Below are positions 44,896 to 53,268 of a stretch of DNA of 64,000 nt, piece by piece. The stretch lies in assembly GCA_963816795.1 (NCBI GenBank), contig CAWFLT010000002.1:310001-374000 (forward strand), written 5' to 3'. Both the position numbers and the translations under genes were made by a program. Source of the DNA: CAWFLT01 sp963816795. Lineage in GTDB: Bacteria; Acidobacteriota; Vicinamibacteria; Vicinamibacterales; SCN-69-37. The notes under the pieces are model-generated. The model had not been told where the DNA came from. It made no database searches and was given only the letters and a program-made list of their open reading frames with translations. The first letter of the stretch is position 1, and every line of letters begins with the position of its first letter.

Positions 44896-45834
44896 TTACG
44901 AGCTGACGCAGTCGTTGCCGTTCTGCTTGGCGCGATAGAGCGCGGCGTCTGCCCCGGCCAGCAGCTCCGTCAGGGAGACGAGCGTCACCGCCGTCGCGAC
45001 GCCGACGGAGACCGACGTCGCCGGCAGGTTCTCGTCTTCCGGCTCGGTCGGCCCGGATCGCACAGCGAGACGCAGCCGGTCGGCAATCGCGAGCGCATGC
45101 GCCGAGTCGGCGCCCGGCAGCAGGACGGCGAATTCGTCGCCGCCATAGCGCGCCAGCAGATCCTGCGGGCGGATTCCGGCCGCGACGCGGCGGGCGGTCT
45201 GTCGCAGGACGGCGTCGCCGATGAGGTGTCCGTAGACGTCGTTCAGCGGCTTGAACTTGTCGATGTCGATCATGAGCAGCGACACCGGCGCCGACTCCCG
45301 TGCGGTGCGCGCGAGTTGCCGCTCGAACGCCGCATCGAGCCAGAGCCGGTTGTGGAGCCCCGTGAGGCCATCAACGGTGGCGAGCGCCTCGAGCTGATTC
45401 TGGAGGCGGTCCGATTCTGCCAGTACGGCGTCATCGTGCCGCACCCGGCCGGAAAGAATGCGCAGCAGATTGCGCGCGACGGCCGGCGAGGTGTCGACCA
45501 GATCCCAGAACTGCGAACGCGAGATCACGAGGCAGACTGACGGCTCGGCCGCGATCACGTCCGCCGAGACGCGCGAATGGTCGATGACCGACAGCTCGCC
45601 GACGCACTCGCCCGGCCCGAGGCGGACGTACGGGCGCTGCGCGGTCGCAAAGTGCACGGTCACCGCGCCGGAGATGACGAGATACAGCGTCTCGTTCTCC
45701 TCGCCCGCGCGCAGCAGGACCTGATCGGTCTCGAGCAGGCGGCTACCGCAGGTGTGCAGGAGGCGATCGACGACGGAACGCGGGACTTCGTGAAGGAGTC
45801 GTGCCCGCTGGATGTGCTCGAGTAGCTCGCTCAT
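44896..45834 (-). CDS. Diguanylate cyclase with cyclic-nucleotide-binding domain
   Basis: A 312-residue protein from ATG 45832-45834. Residues about 5-125 form a cNMP-binding (CRP-type) barrel: ALLxx-like start, LLRAGEENETLYLVISGAVT, LGPGECVGELSVIDHSRVSA. The C-terminal half is a GGDEF domain: VDGLTGLHNRLWLDAAFERQ, LLMIDIDKFKPLNDVYGHLI, and the active site ARYGGDEFAVLLPGA. An inhibitory I-site RPQD sits five residues before GGDEF. It should make cyclic di-GMP from two GTP in response to a bound ligand, with product feedback. A longer open frame upstream lacks homology. Confidence 0.94.
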   Translation of the reverse strand: MSELLEHIQRARLLHEVPRSVVDRLLHTCGSRLLETDQVLLRAGEENETLYLVISGAVTVHFATAQRPYVRLGPGECVGELSVIDHSRVSADVIAAEPSVCLVISRSQFWDLVDTSPAVARNLLRILSGRVRHDDAVLAESDRLQNQLEALATVDGLTGLHNRLWLDAAFERQLARTARESAPVSLLMIDIDKFKPLNDVYGHLIGDAVLRQTARRVAAGIRPQDLLARYGGDEFAVLLPGADSAHALAIADRLRLAVRSGPTEPEDENLPATSVSVGVATAVTLVSLTELLAGADAALYRAKQNGNDCVSS

Positions 45835-45905
45835 GCCATCGCGCCGGGGTGCTTTCAGTGTATGCCAACCATCGCTCATGAATGCACGCGAAGGTTGCCG
45901 GCGCA
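45835..45905. other. Short spacer upstream of the small-RNA promoter
   Basis: Together with the next features this fills the 315-bp gap between the diguanylate cyclase and the ATP-grasp gene. Apart from the possible longer N-terminus of the cyclase, nothing is seen in this part. Confidence 0.3.
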
Positions 45906-45936
45906 TTGACATGACCAGACGGCCACGCGTTACAAT
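45906..45936 (+). promoter_or_regulatory. Sigma70-type promoter of a candidate small RNA
   Basis: TTGACA at 45906-45911 and TACAAT at 45931-45936 with a 19-bp spacer. The -35 is a perfect match and the -10 differs at one position (TATAAT). The spacer is 1-2 bp longer than ideal. It is an unusually clear promoter for a GC-rich window. Confidence 0.6.
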
Positions 45937-45942
45937 TGACCC

Positions 45943-46109
45943 GCTTTGCACGCGAATGCCCGCGGTTGTTGTCGCTGCACCTGTAGAACTCCCCTCAGGG
46001 GAGACGGGGCCGGACGCACGCGCGCGCAGTTTCGCTGTCGCACCTGACTAGCGTTCATCGCGCGAATCAGGTTTCCGAGGCCCCGCTCCACGAGCGGGGC
46101 TTTTTTTTT
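45943..46109 (+). ncRNA. Candidate structured small RNA, 6S-like size (about 165 nt)
   Basis: The stretch between the promoter and terminator has no convincing coding frame. It folds into several local hairpins: CTCCCC-TCA-GGGGAG (near 45988-46002), an outer CCTGA...TCAGG pairing near 46041-46071 enclosing GCG...CGC, and possible long-range pairing of CGCGAATG near 45951 with CATCGCG near 46056. Size, own promoter and own terminator would suit 6S RNA or another regulatory RNA, or a 5' leader that ends before the ATP-grasp gene. No known riboswitch core was recognised. Confidence 0.4.
46080..46109 (+). terminator. Rho-independent terminator
   Basis: A 9-bp perfect stem GCCCCGCTC / GAGCGGGGC with a 3-nt loop (CAC), followed at once by nine T residues (46101-46109). 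It is the strongest terminator seen in the window. It lies 40 bp before the ATP-grasp start. Confidence 0.9.
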
Positions 46110-46149
46110 GCCGTCGGTCGGGTGTGGCCCGCGACGGCGTGAGGTCCAC

Positions 46150-47139
46150 ATGTCGACCACTCAATCCGGACGCCTGGGCATCTTCTACGAGCATCCCGAC
46201 TGGTTCCGTCCGCTGTTCCAGGAGCTCGACCGCCGCGGCGTGCCCTACGACGCGATCGACGCCGACCGCCATCGATTCGATCCGTCGGAGCGGACGGCGC
46301 CGTACGCCGTCGTGTTCAACCGGATGAGCCCGTCGGCGCACACCCGCGGGCACGGACACTTGATCTTCTACACCACCCAGTACCTGGCGCATCTCGATCG
46401 ACTCGGTGTTCGCGTGGTCAACGGCACGCCGGCGTGGCGCACGGAGATTTCGAAGGCCTATCAGCTCACGCTGCTCGAACAGCTCGGCCTGCCGTATCCG
46501 AAGGCGCGCGTCATCCATCACCCGTCGCAGGCCCCCGAGGCCGCGGCCGGGCTGCGCTTTCCGGTGGTCGTCAAGCCAAACATCGGCGGCAGCGGCGCCG
46601 GCATCATTCGGTTCGACACGCCCGAAGGGCTCGACCGCTCCGCGCGAGCAGGCGCACTGGACCTGGGACTCGACAGCACCGCGCTCGTGCAGGAGTTCAT
46701 TCCGGCAGAGGGCGGCCGCATCGTGCGCGTCGAAGTGCTGAACGGCGAGTATCTCTACGCGATTCGGATCTACAGCTCCGGGGACAGCTTCAACTTGTGC
46801 CCGGCGGATGTCTGCCAGGGCGTCGATGGCGCCGAGCTCGCGCGTCCTGCCTGCGCCGCGGACGCGCCGAAGAACCAGTTGCGCGTCGAGCGTTACACGC
46901 CGCCGGATGAAATCATCCAGGCAGTGGAGCGCATCATGGTCGCTTCCGGCATCGAGGTGGGCGGCGTCGAGTACATGATTGACGACCGCGACCACCGCGT
47001 GTCTTTCTACGACATCAATCAACTGTCGAACTTCGTCGCCGACGCGCCGCGGGTCCTCGGGTTCGATCCGTTCGCGCGGCTCGCTGACTGGCTCGAGATT
47101 GAGCTGGCGCGGGCTGCGGCGACGGCGCAAGTAGCGTAG
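46150..47139 (+). CDS. ATP-grasp (RimK/glutathione-synthetase-like) enzyme
   Basis: An intact 329-residue protein. ATG 46150 has GTGAGGTCC just upstream. ATP-grasp marks: TEISKAYQLTLLEQLGLPYP, RFPVVVKPNIGGSGAGIIRF (the Lys and Gly-rich loop), VQEFIPAEGGRIVRVEVLNG and the Mg-binding end VEYMIDDRDHRVSFYDINQL. Members join a carboxylate to an amine or thiol with ATP. The substrate is unknown and no partner gene is adjacent. Confidence 0.85.
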   Translation: MSTTQSGRLGIFYEHPDWFRPLFQELDRRGVPYDAIDADRHRFDPSERTAPYAVVFNRMSPSAHTRGHGHLIFYTTQYLAHLDRLGVRVVNGTPAWRTEISKAYQLTLLEQLGLPYPKARVIHHPSQAPEAAAGLRFPVVVKPNIGGSGAGIIRFDTPEGLDRSARAGALDLGLDSTALVQEFIPAEGGRIVRVEVLNGEYLYAIRIYSSGDSFNLCPADVCQGVDGAELARPACAADAPKNQLRVERYTPPDEIIQAVERIMVASGIEVGGVEYMIDDRDHRVSFYDINQLSNFVADAPRVLGFDPFARLADWLEIELARAAATAQVA

Positions 47140-47151
47140 GAAGGCCCAACA

Positions 47152-47214
47152 CCCCGCGCCGTCAGCCGGCGCGGGCCCGAGGCGTGGGGGTGGGGCCCCG
47201 CGCCAGTAAAGCTA
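47152..47214. repeat. GGGGTGGGGCCCC-type repeat
   Basis: A GC-rich block: CGCGCCGTCAGCCGGCGCGG hairpin, then GAGGCGTGGGGGTGGGGCCC, then CCAGTAAAGCTAG. The GGGGTGGGGCCCC core and the TAAAG that follows match copies near 34470, 55255 and 61395. Confidence 0.75.
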
Positions 47215-47274
47215 GAGGACGCCCAAGAAGCGGCTACACTGTGCGGCGGATGTAATCGATTGCAGGAGGGCGCG

Positions 47275-48498
47275 ATGAATCGACAAAGTGTCGGGGCAGT
47301 TGCTGCGTTCGGGATGCTCGTCGTTGCGGTCACGGCCGCGCCACTGCAGAATCCGCCTCCCCCTGGCGCGCCACCCCCGGCGACGGCGCAAGCGGGTCGC
47401 GGGCGCGGTGGGCCACAGGTGGTGTCGCCGGAAGTCGGCGCCGATCGCACCATCACGTTCCGCTACGCGGCGCCAAACGCGCAGGCCGTCACCGTGTCCG
47501 GCGAGCTCGACGGCAAACCGCATCCGATGACCAAGGGCGAGAACGGCGTCTGGACGACGAGCGTGGGCCCGTTGCCGCCTGACATCTACACCTACTCGTT
47601 CAATGTGGATGGCGTGACGTCGCTCGACCCGCGCAACGCCAATACCAAGTACGGCTACGGAGGATTCGGCGCCGTGAGCGTCGTGCAGGTCCCGGGCGAT
47701 GGTCCGCAGTTCTACGACGTCAAGCCGGTGCCGCACGGAGAAGTGCGCATTCGTCCGTACACGTCCAAGACGCTCGGGCTCGCGCGGACGATGTGGGTCT
47801 ATACGCCGCCAGGCTACGACCGCGGCAAGGACTTTCCCGTCCTCTACTTGCTCCATGGCGGCGGCGACGTCGAGTCGGGATGGACGATGATCGGGCGCGC
47901 CAACCTGATCCTCGACAATCTGATCGCCGAGGGCAAGGCGAAGCCGATGGTCGTCGTCATGCCGCTCGGGCACACGATTCAGAGTTTCTGGACCGGGCCG
48001 GCCAAGGCGTATGTCAATCCCAACGCGCCGCCGCCCGGAGGCCGCGGCGCCACGCCGGGTCCGCAAGCGGTGAACGCCTTCGGACGCGACTTCACCGACG
48101 ACATCCTGCCGCTCGTCGAGTCGTCCTACAAAGTGTCGAAAAAACCGGAGGGCCGCGCGATCGCCGGGCTTTCCATGGGCGGCGGGCTGACGATGAACCT
48201 GGCCTTCAACCGGCCGGAGCTCTTCACCTACGTCGCGATCATGAGCGCCGGCGGTCAGAACGCCGAAGCGAACTTCCCGGCGTTTTTCGCGAAGCCTGAC
48301 GCGATCAACAAACAGTTCAAGCTGCTCTGGATCGCGATCGGCAAGGACGACACGCTCATCGGCGGCGGCGCGAAGGCGCTGGACGACACGCTGACGGCAA
48401 AAGGTATCAAGCACGTGTATCGCGTCACTGAAGGCCGCCACGAGTGGACGGTCTGGCGCCATCACCTGAACGAGTTGGCGCCGTTGCTCTTCAAGTAG
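47275..48498 (+). CDS. Secreted alpha/beta-hydrolase esterase with N-terminal E-set (CBM48-like) domain
   Basis: A 407-residue protein from ATG 47275, preceded by AGGAGGG. Residues 1-23 are a signal peptide, then a Pro-rich linker. Residues about 50-150 resemble an E-set/CBM48 beta domain (ITFRYAAPNAQAVTVSGELD and WTTSVGPLPPDIYTYSFNVD). The hydrolase follows: RTMWVYTPPGYDRGKDFPVL, YLLHGGGDVESGW, nucleophile AIAGLSMGGGLTMNLAF near residue 300 and His in TEGRHEWTVWRHHLNEL. It is like feruloyl/acetyl-xylan esterases or esterase D of plant polymer degraders, acting outside the inner membrane. It is intact and stands alone. Confidence 0.93.
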   Translation: MNRQSVGAVAAFGMLVVAVTAAPLQNPPPPGAPPPATAQAGRGRGGPQVVSPEVGADRTITFRYAAPNAQAVTVSGELDGKPHPMTKGENGVWTTSVGPLPPDIYTYSFNVDGVTSLDPRNANTKYGYGGFGAVSVVQVPGDGPQFYDVKPVPHGEVRIRPYTSKTLGLARTMWVYTPPGYDRGKDFPVLYLLHGGGDVESGWTMIGRANLILDNLIAEGKAKPMVVVMPLGHTIQSFWTGPAKAYVNPNAPPPGGRGATPGPQAVNAFGRDFTDDILPLVESSYKVSKKPEGRAIAGLSMGGGLTMNLAFNRPELFTYVAIMSAGGQNAEANFPAFFAKPDAINKQFKLLWIAIGKDDTLIGGGAKALDDTLTAKGIKHVYRVTEGRHEWTVWRHHLNELAPLLFK

Positions 48499-48535
48499 CT
48501 GTGCGAGGTGTGGCTTCAAGTAGACTCGCCCCGGA

Positions 48536-50385
48536 GTGATGCTCCGGCGCGTTCTCTTCTGGATCGGTACCGCGGCCCTGACGTGGACGATCGTCCTCTT
48601 GACGATCGGCGGGTTCGACGTCACCGTGTCCGGCCTTCAGATCCGATCCAACAACCCCAGGCCGGTCGCGCTCCTGGCGCTGCTCGCGTGGGCCGGCTTC
48701 TACGCCGCAGGCGGGCGCCTGCGGATCTCGTGGCGCGCCGCCTGGGCCGGCGGTGTGCGCATCTCTACCGCCGTCGCTGCCCGGCCCGCGTGGATCGCCG
48801 CGGCCCTCGCGGCCGCGACGATGGCCGTGTCAATCGCCGGCAGTACGCGCACGGCCGGCGCCTCTGACATTTACGGGTACATGAGCCAGGCAGACCTCTG
48901 GCGCGCCGGCCACCTCAGAGTGCCGCAGCCGTGGATGGCGGAGGTGCCGTGGCCTGAAAAGGTCTGGTCGTTCTCGCCCTACGGGTATCGTCCGGCGCCG
49001 CACGGCGAGTGGGCCATCGTGCCGACGTACTCGCCTGGCCTGCCGCTCCTGCTTGCCGCGGCCAGGATGGTGGCGGGCCAATGCGCCGTGTTCTTCGTCG
49101 TGCCGTTCTGCCGGCGCGGTCGCGGTGTTCGCCACCTACGTGCTTGGCCGCAAGCTCGGATCGGCGGCGGCGGGTCTGATCGGCGCGGCGCTGCTGGCCG
49201 CGAGTCCCGCATCGCTCGGCGTGATGATGGATCCGCTGAGCGACGTGCCGGCGATGGCGGTCTGGACGCTGGCGTTCCTCGCGCTGTTCAGCCGCCGCTG
49301 GACCGGCGCTCTGACGGCGGGTCTGCTGTCGTCGCTCGCGATCCTGATCCGGCCCAATCTGGTGGTGCTCGCCGTGCCGATGGGCCGTCTGGTATCTGAT
49401 CCGTGACCGCCACGCCACGGCCTCCTGGCCGGCGCGGTTGCGCGACGTGGCGATCTTTGCGCTCGGCGTCATCCCAGGCGTCATCGCGATTGCGCTGTTG
49501 AACCACTCGTTGTTCGGATCGGCCCTGTCGTCGGGGTACGGACGGATCGAGGAGCTGATGCACTGGTCGCGCATCGGCCCGAATCTGGTCAACTATCTGC
49601 GCTGGTTTGCGGAGTCACAAACGCCGATTGCGCTTCTCGGTGCCGTTGCCCTCATTGTGCCGGCGCGCCGGCTGTGGCCGGCGGTCACCGATCGCGCCAT
49701 CTTCTTCGTCATCGGCGGCTACGTGTCCGTGCTCTGGCTCCAGTACGGCGCCTACATCGGGTTTGATTCCTGGGGCTATCTGCGCTTCTTGCTGCCGAGC
49801 TGGCCGCTGCTGTTGATTGGCGCCGGCGCCGTCCTGATGGTCGTCGCGCGCACCGGCCGGGCCGGCCGTTTCGTCGTCATCGTGACGGTGGTGACGATGG
49901 CGTGGTGGGAAGTCGGCTACGCGAGCCGGCACGGGGTCTTCGATCAGCGGCAGGCGGCTCGTCACATCCTGCTGATCGCGCCGCTGATCCGCGCCAACAC
50001 CGCCGAGAACAGCGTCGTGATTGCGCTCCAGCATTCCGGCGCCGCGCGTTATTACACCGGCCGGGTCACGCTTCGCTACGACTACCTGCGGGCTGACACG
50101 CTCGATCGTGATCTGGAATGGCTGCAGTCACGCGGTGTCCGCGTCTACGCGCTGTTCGACGAGCGCGAGCTCGCCGAGTTCAGAACGCTGTTCCCCGGCC
50201 AGCGATCGCTCGCCTCGCTCGACCAGCCGGTGATCGACTATCGTCCCGGTGGCATGTTCCTGTTCGATCTCACGGGACCGCCCGGTCCGAGCGGCGTTTC
50301 GGCGCCGATTGTCATCCGCACCGTGCCGCCAGACCATTTCGACTGCGTGCCACCGCAGCCGCTGGCGCAGATCAGACTCAAGTAG
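48536..50385 (+). CDS. Multi-pass membrane glycosyltransferase-like protein (frameshifted)
   Basis: About 615 residues in three frames joined by changes near 49110 and 49405. The first part has membrane segments and the outer-loop ASDIYGYMSQADLWRAGHL and WSFSPYGYRPAPHGEWAIVP. Later parts have GSAAAGLIGAALLAASPASL, DPLSDVPAMAVWTLAFLAL and LALLGAVALIV-type segments, and a soluble C-terminal domain (ENSVVIALQHSGAARYYTGR). The acidic first loop and about ten membrane segments fit a GT-C type (dolichol-phosphate-mannose-protein mannosyltransferase-like) enzyme. Start is GTG 48536 or ATG 48539. The 9-bp repeat array begins a few bases after its stop. Confidence 0.75.
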
Positions 50386-50388
50386 CAG

Positions 50389-50497
50389 ACGGGTACGACG
50401 GGTACGACGGGTACGACAGGTACGGGCACGGTACGACGGGTACGACAGGTACGACAGGTACGGCAGGTACGACGGGTACGACGGGTACGGCCGGTGC
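50389..50497 (+). repeat. 9-bp GGTACGACG minisatellite, left arm
   Basis: About ten copies of GGTACGACG with GGTACGACA and GGTACGGCA variants, starting just after the glycosyltransferase stop and ending at the IVP stop codon. The reverse complement array lies at 51031-51121. Each unit contains the GTAC palindrome. Confidence 0.92.
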
Positions 50498-50498
50498 C

Positions 50499-50933
50499 TT
50501 ACGTGTCTGGCGGCTTGTCTGTGTTGTCAGTCCGTCGCTGGCGGCGCTTCTCATCTCGTTGTCGATCCAGGTAGTCGCGTTGACTGGCCTTCAATCGAAG
50601 TGAGGCGACCGTGCAGCGCTTCGCGAAACGAAACGCCTCTTCACAGTCGGGCCCGGCGAAATAGTCCAGCTCGACGCCATCGGCCAGGCGGTCCTTCGCT
50701 TCTGCAAGCGACCCGAGGGCGTAGTCGATGAACCGCATCATCTCGGCCGGAGAGTGGCGGGTGAAGCCCTCCGCGAGGTCCTTCGGCACCGCCGAGGCCG
50801 AGTCGAGCAACTGACCGCGGTACCGCAAATCCCGGCAGGCTTCCGGGCTCGCCTTCACAAGGCGGAAGACCTCGCGCTTGAAGCCTTCACCGAGTTGCCA
50901 CGCAAACAGGTCCTTGTATCGCCGCACGAGCAT
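50499..50933 (-). CDS. Four-helix-bundle IVP (23S rRNA intervening sequence) family protein
   Basis: An intact 144-residue protein. Helix blocks: RYKDLFAWQLGEGFKREVFR, CRDLRYRGQLLDSASAVPKD with the LAEGFTRHSPAEMMRFIDYA turn, and GSLAEAKDRLADGVELDYF. These fit the IVP/S23 family of four-helix proteins, which form pentamers and whose relatives include Avd of diversity-generating retroelements. Their function in most genomes is unknown. It is alone on the minus strand and enclosed by opposed 9-bp repeat arrays: its TAA is 1 bp from the left array and its ATG about 95 bp from the right. Confidence 0.92.
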   Translation of the reverse strand: MLVRRYKDLFAWQLGEGFKREVFRLVKASPEACRDLRYRGQLLDSASAVPKDLAEGFTRHSPAEMMRFIDYALGSLAEAKDRLADGVELDYFAGPDCEEAFRFAKRCTVASLRLKASQRDYLDRQRDEKRRQRRTDNTDKPPDT

Positions 50934-51030
50934 CGCAACGGACCAAGTGCAGATCCAATGCCGATCGGCGCGCGGGCAAACTGGAGTGATTTGAGACGAG
51001 GTTGCAGAATCTGCGTACTCGCCGGCCCAG

Positions 51031-51121
51031 CTGTACCCGTCGTACCTTCGTACCTGCCGTACCCGTCGTACCCGTCGTACCCGTCGTACCCGTCGTACCC
51101 GTCGTACCTGCGTCGTACCCG
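51031..51121 (-). repeat. 9-bp CGTCGTACC minisatellite, right arm (inverted)
   Basis: About nine copies of CGTCGTACC with a few variants (CTTCGTACC, CTGCCGTACC). It is the reverse complement of the array at 50389-50497. It ends 27 bp before the ABC permease ATG. Reading it as protein gives a VPVVPVVP tail that is not part of the permease. Confidence 0.92.
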
Positions 51122-51148
51122 CCCCCGCACCTGATATCCTCCCCGCCC

Positions 51149-52183
51149 ATGCTTCGCCGCGCGCTGGGGTCGGCCCAGTTCGGACTCGTGCTCGTCATCG
51201 TGCTGCTCGGCACGATCCTGACCGTGTTGGCCGGTTCGCACGTGGACCCGCGCAGCGGCGTCGAGGTCAACAACTTTCTCAACTCGTACACGCTGATTCA
51301 GACGGCGACCGACGCGAGTTTTTTTGCGGTGATGGCCGTCGGCGCGACGATCGTGATCGTGTCCGGCGGCATCGATCTCTCCGTTGGATCGATCTACGCG
51401 CTCGCCGGCGTCGCGTCGGCGATGGCGCTGCGCGCCTTGGGACCGTTGGATCCGATCGCCACCTTCGTCGTCGGCGGCGGTGTCGCGCTGGCGGTCGGGC
51501 TGGTGTCGGGCACGGTCAACGGCCTGATGGTCGTCGGCTTGAAAGTGCATCCGTTCATCATCACGCTCGGCACCATGTGGATGCTGCGCGGGATCGCGTT
51601 TGTCGCGAGCGACGCCGAGAGCATTCTGCTGCCCGCTTCGTTGACGGCGGTCGCCAAGGCGCCGCTCGGCCTGGGCGCGTCGCTCTACCCGGTGCCGATG
51701 CTCGTGATGGTCGGCGTCACCATCTGCGGTGCCCTCTATCTCACGCGGACGGTGATGGGCCGTCACGTCTTTGCCGTCGGCGGAAACGTGGACGCGAGCC
51801 GGTTTGCCGGACTCCGGATCGGCCGCATTACGGCCGGCGTGTTCGTGGTGTCGGGTCTGCTGGCGGGCCTGGCGGCGTTCATGGGCGCCAGTTTCTACGG
51901 CTCGGCGTCGTCGGCGGACGCGACCGGCTACGAGCTCTACGTGATCGCATCGGCCGTGGTCGGCGGCGCGAGTCTCTCGGGCGGCAAGGGCAGCGCCGTG
52001 AGCGCGATGCTCGGGGCGATCCTGATCGTGCTCATTCGCCAGTCGATTCGCACCCTGCACTTCGACCAGAATTACGAATGGATCGTGATTGGCGGTGCCG
52101 TGATTCTCGCGGTCGTGCTCGATCAGGCGAGCGCGCGATTCACGGCCCGACGACTCAGCCGCAGTTCGCAGGAGGTTGCATGA
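51149..52183 (+). CDS. Ribose-type ABC transporter permease
   Basis: An intact 344-residue inner-membrane protein with about nine membrane segments. Family marks: VVIVSGGIDLSVGSIYALAG-like ATIVIVSGGIDLSVGSIYAL, VKVHPFIITLGTMWMLRG, AVGGNVDASRFAGLRIGR and AVVGGASLSGGKGSAVSAML, as in RbsC/XylH. ATG 51149 was chosen; the open frame upstream runs through the repeat. The stop overlaps the binding-protein ATG in ATGA. Confidence 0.93.
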   Translation: MLRRALGSAQFGLVLVIVLLGTILTVLAGSHVDPRSGVEVNNFLNSYTLIQTATDASFFAVMAVGATIVIVSGGIDLSVGSIYALAGVASAMALRALGPLDPIATFVVGGGVALAVGLVSGTVNGLMVVGLKVHPFIITLGTMWMLRGIAFVASDAESILLPASLTAVAKAPLGLGASLYPVPMLVMVGVTICGALYLTRTVMGRHVFAVGGNVDASRFAGLRIGRITAGVFVVSGLLAGLAAFMGASFYGSASSADATGYELYVIASAVVGGASLSGGKGSAVSAMLGAILIVLIRQSIRTLHFDQNYEWIVIGGAVILAVVLDQASARFTARRLSRSSQEVA

Positions 52184-53193
52184 CGCGCAGGTTTCAGATC
52201 GGGTGGGTGATGGCGATGATGGCGGCGGCCGCGTCCTGCGGCGGGTCCGGCAGCCCGCCGGGCGCCTCAGCGAAGCCATCGCTCCGGATCGCGATGATCG
52301 CCAAAGCCTCGAACAACCCGGTCTTCCTCTCGGCGCGCACCGGGGCGGAGGCGGCCGCGAAAGAGCTGACGCAGAAGCACGGCGTTCCGGTCGAGATCGC
52401 CTGGTTGACGCCGGCAGGCGAAGACGCGCAGGTGCAGGCGCAGCGGATCGCGCAGGCGGTCAACGAGGGCATGAATGCGGTCCTCATTTCCTGCTCCGAC
52501 GCCGGCAAGGTCACCGGCGCCATCAACGACGCCGTCGGACGCGGTGTACCCGTCATGACCTTCGACAGCGACGCCCCCGAGTCGAAGCGCTTCGCGTTCT
52601 ACGGCGTGGACGACATCAAGACGGGCGAAGCGGTCATGAACGAGCTCGCGGCGCAGATGGGCGGTCAGGGGGCGATCGCGATCCTCGCCGGCAATCAGAA
52701 CGCGCCGAATCTTCGCAAGCGGGTCGAAGGCGTCAAGCAGGCGGCGACGAAGTATCCGGGCATCACGATCGTCGACACCTTCTACCACGTCGAGACGCCC
52801 CAGGACGCCGCGGCCGAAGTGATGCGCGTCCAGAATGCGTATCCGCAGGTGCGCGGCTGGGCGATGATCGGCGGCTGGCCGCTGTTCACGCCGACGCTCC
52901 TGACCGATCTCAATCCCGCCAGGACGAAGATCGTCGCCGTCGATGCGCTGCCGGCCGAACTGGCCTACGTCGACAAAGGCCTCGCGCCGGTACTGCTCGC
53001 GCAGCCGACGTATCTCTGGGGCTACGTCTCCGTCCAGCGCATCTTCGACAAGGTTCACCTCAAGCAGGACGTGCCTTCGATCATCCCGATGGAACTGGTC
53101 CGGGTCACGAAGGAGAACCTTGGCACGTGGGCGAGACAGCTTCGCGACTGGGGGTTCACCGACGTGGCGGAGACCTACCTGAACATGAAATGA
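52180..53193 (+). CDS. Ribose-type ABC transporter substrate-binding lipoprotein
   Basis: An intact 337-residue protein. Signal with lipobox AAASC-G near residue 20, so membrane-anchored outside. Periplasmic-binding-protein family 4/RbsB blocks: LRIAMIAKASNNPVFLSART, NAVLISCSDAGKVTGAINDA, RGVPVMTFDSDAPESKRFAF and GWAMIGGWPLFTPTLL. The bound sugar or other ligand cannot be read. No enzymes for a specific sugar are adjacent. Confidence 0.93.
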   Translation: MTRRFQIGWVMAMMAAAASCGGSGSPPGASAKPSLRIAMIAKASNNPVFLSARTGAEAAAKELTQKHGVPVEIAWLTPAGEDAQVQAQRIAQAVNEGMNAVLISCSDAGKVTGAINDAVGRGVPVMTFDSDAPESKRFAFYGVDDIKTGEAVMNELAAQMGGQGAIAILAGNQNAPNLRKRVEGVKQAATKYPGITIVDTFYHVETPQDAAAEVMRVQNAYPQVRGWAMIGGWPLFTPTLLTDLNPARTKIVAVDALPAELAYVDKGLAPVLLAQPTYLWGYVSVQRIFDKVHLKQDVPSIIPMELVRVTKENLGTWARQLRDWGFTDVAETYLNMK

Positions 53194-53198
53194 GAGCA

Positions 53199-53262
53199 CA
53201 TACCCTTCACCACGAAGGACACGAAGGCCACGAAGATCGGATCGGCAAGATCTCAGGCTAAC
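53199..53262. repeat. CACGAAGG-type repeat between two ABC genes
   Basis: Three units CACGAAGGA, CACGAAGGC, CACGAAGAT followed by GGCAAGATCTCAGGC. It lies in the 75-bp gap between the binding-protein and ATPase genes, so it is inside the likely transcript. Confidence 0.85.
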
Positions 53263-53268
53263 GACCTC

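Noticed and set aside
45835..45951. Longer N-terminus of the diguanylate cyclase up to 45951
   Set aside because: The extra 39 residues are basic and unlike the cNMP domain, and the frame would run over the small-RNA promoter.
45943..46080. TPP riboswitch, because of ACCTGA near the end
   Set aside because: The CTGAGA partner and the rest of the conserved core are missing and the downstream gene has no thiamine link; the match is by chance.
50499..50933. A diversity-generating retroelement around the IVP/Avd-like gene
   Set aside because: No reverse transcriptase or template/variable repeat pair is found within the window.
51002..51148. N-terminal extension of the ABC permease reading VPVVPVVP
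   Set aside because: It is the 9-bp array read as protein; the family start is the ATG at 51149.
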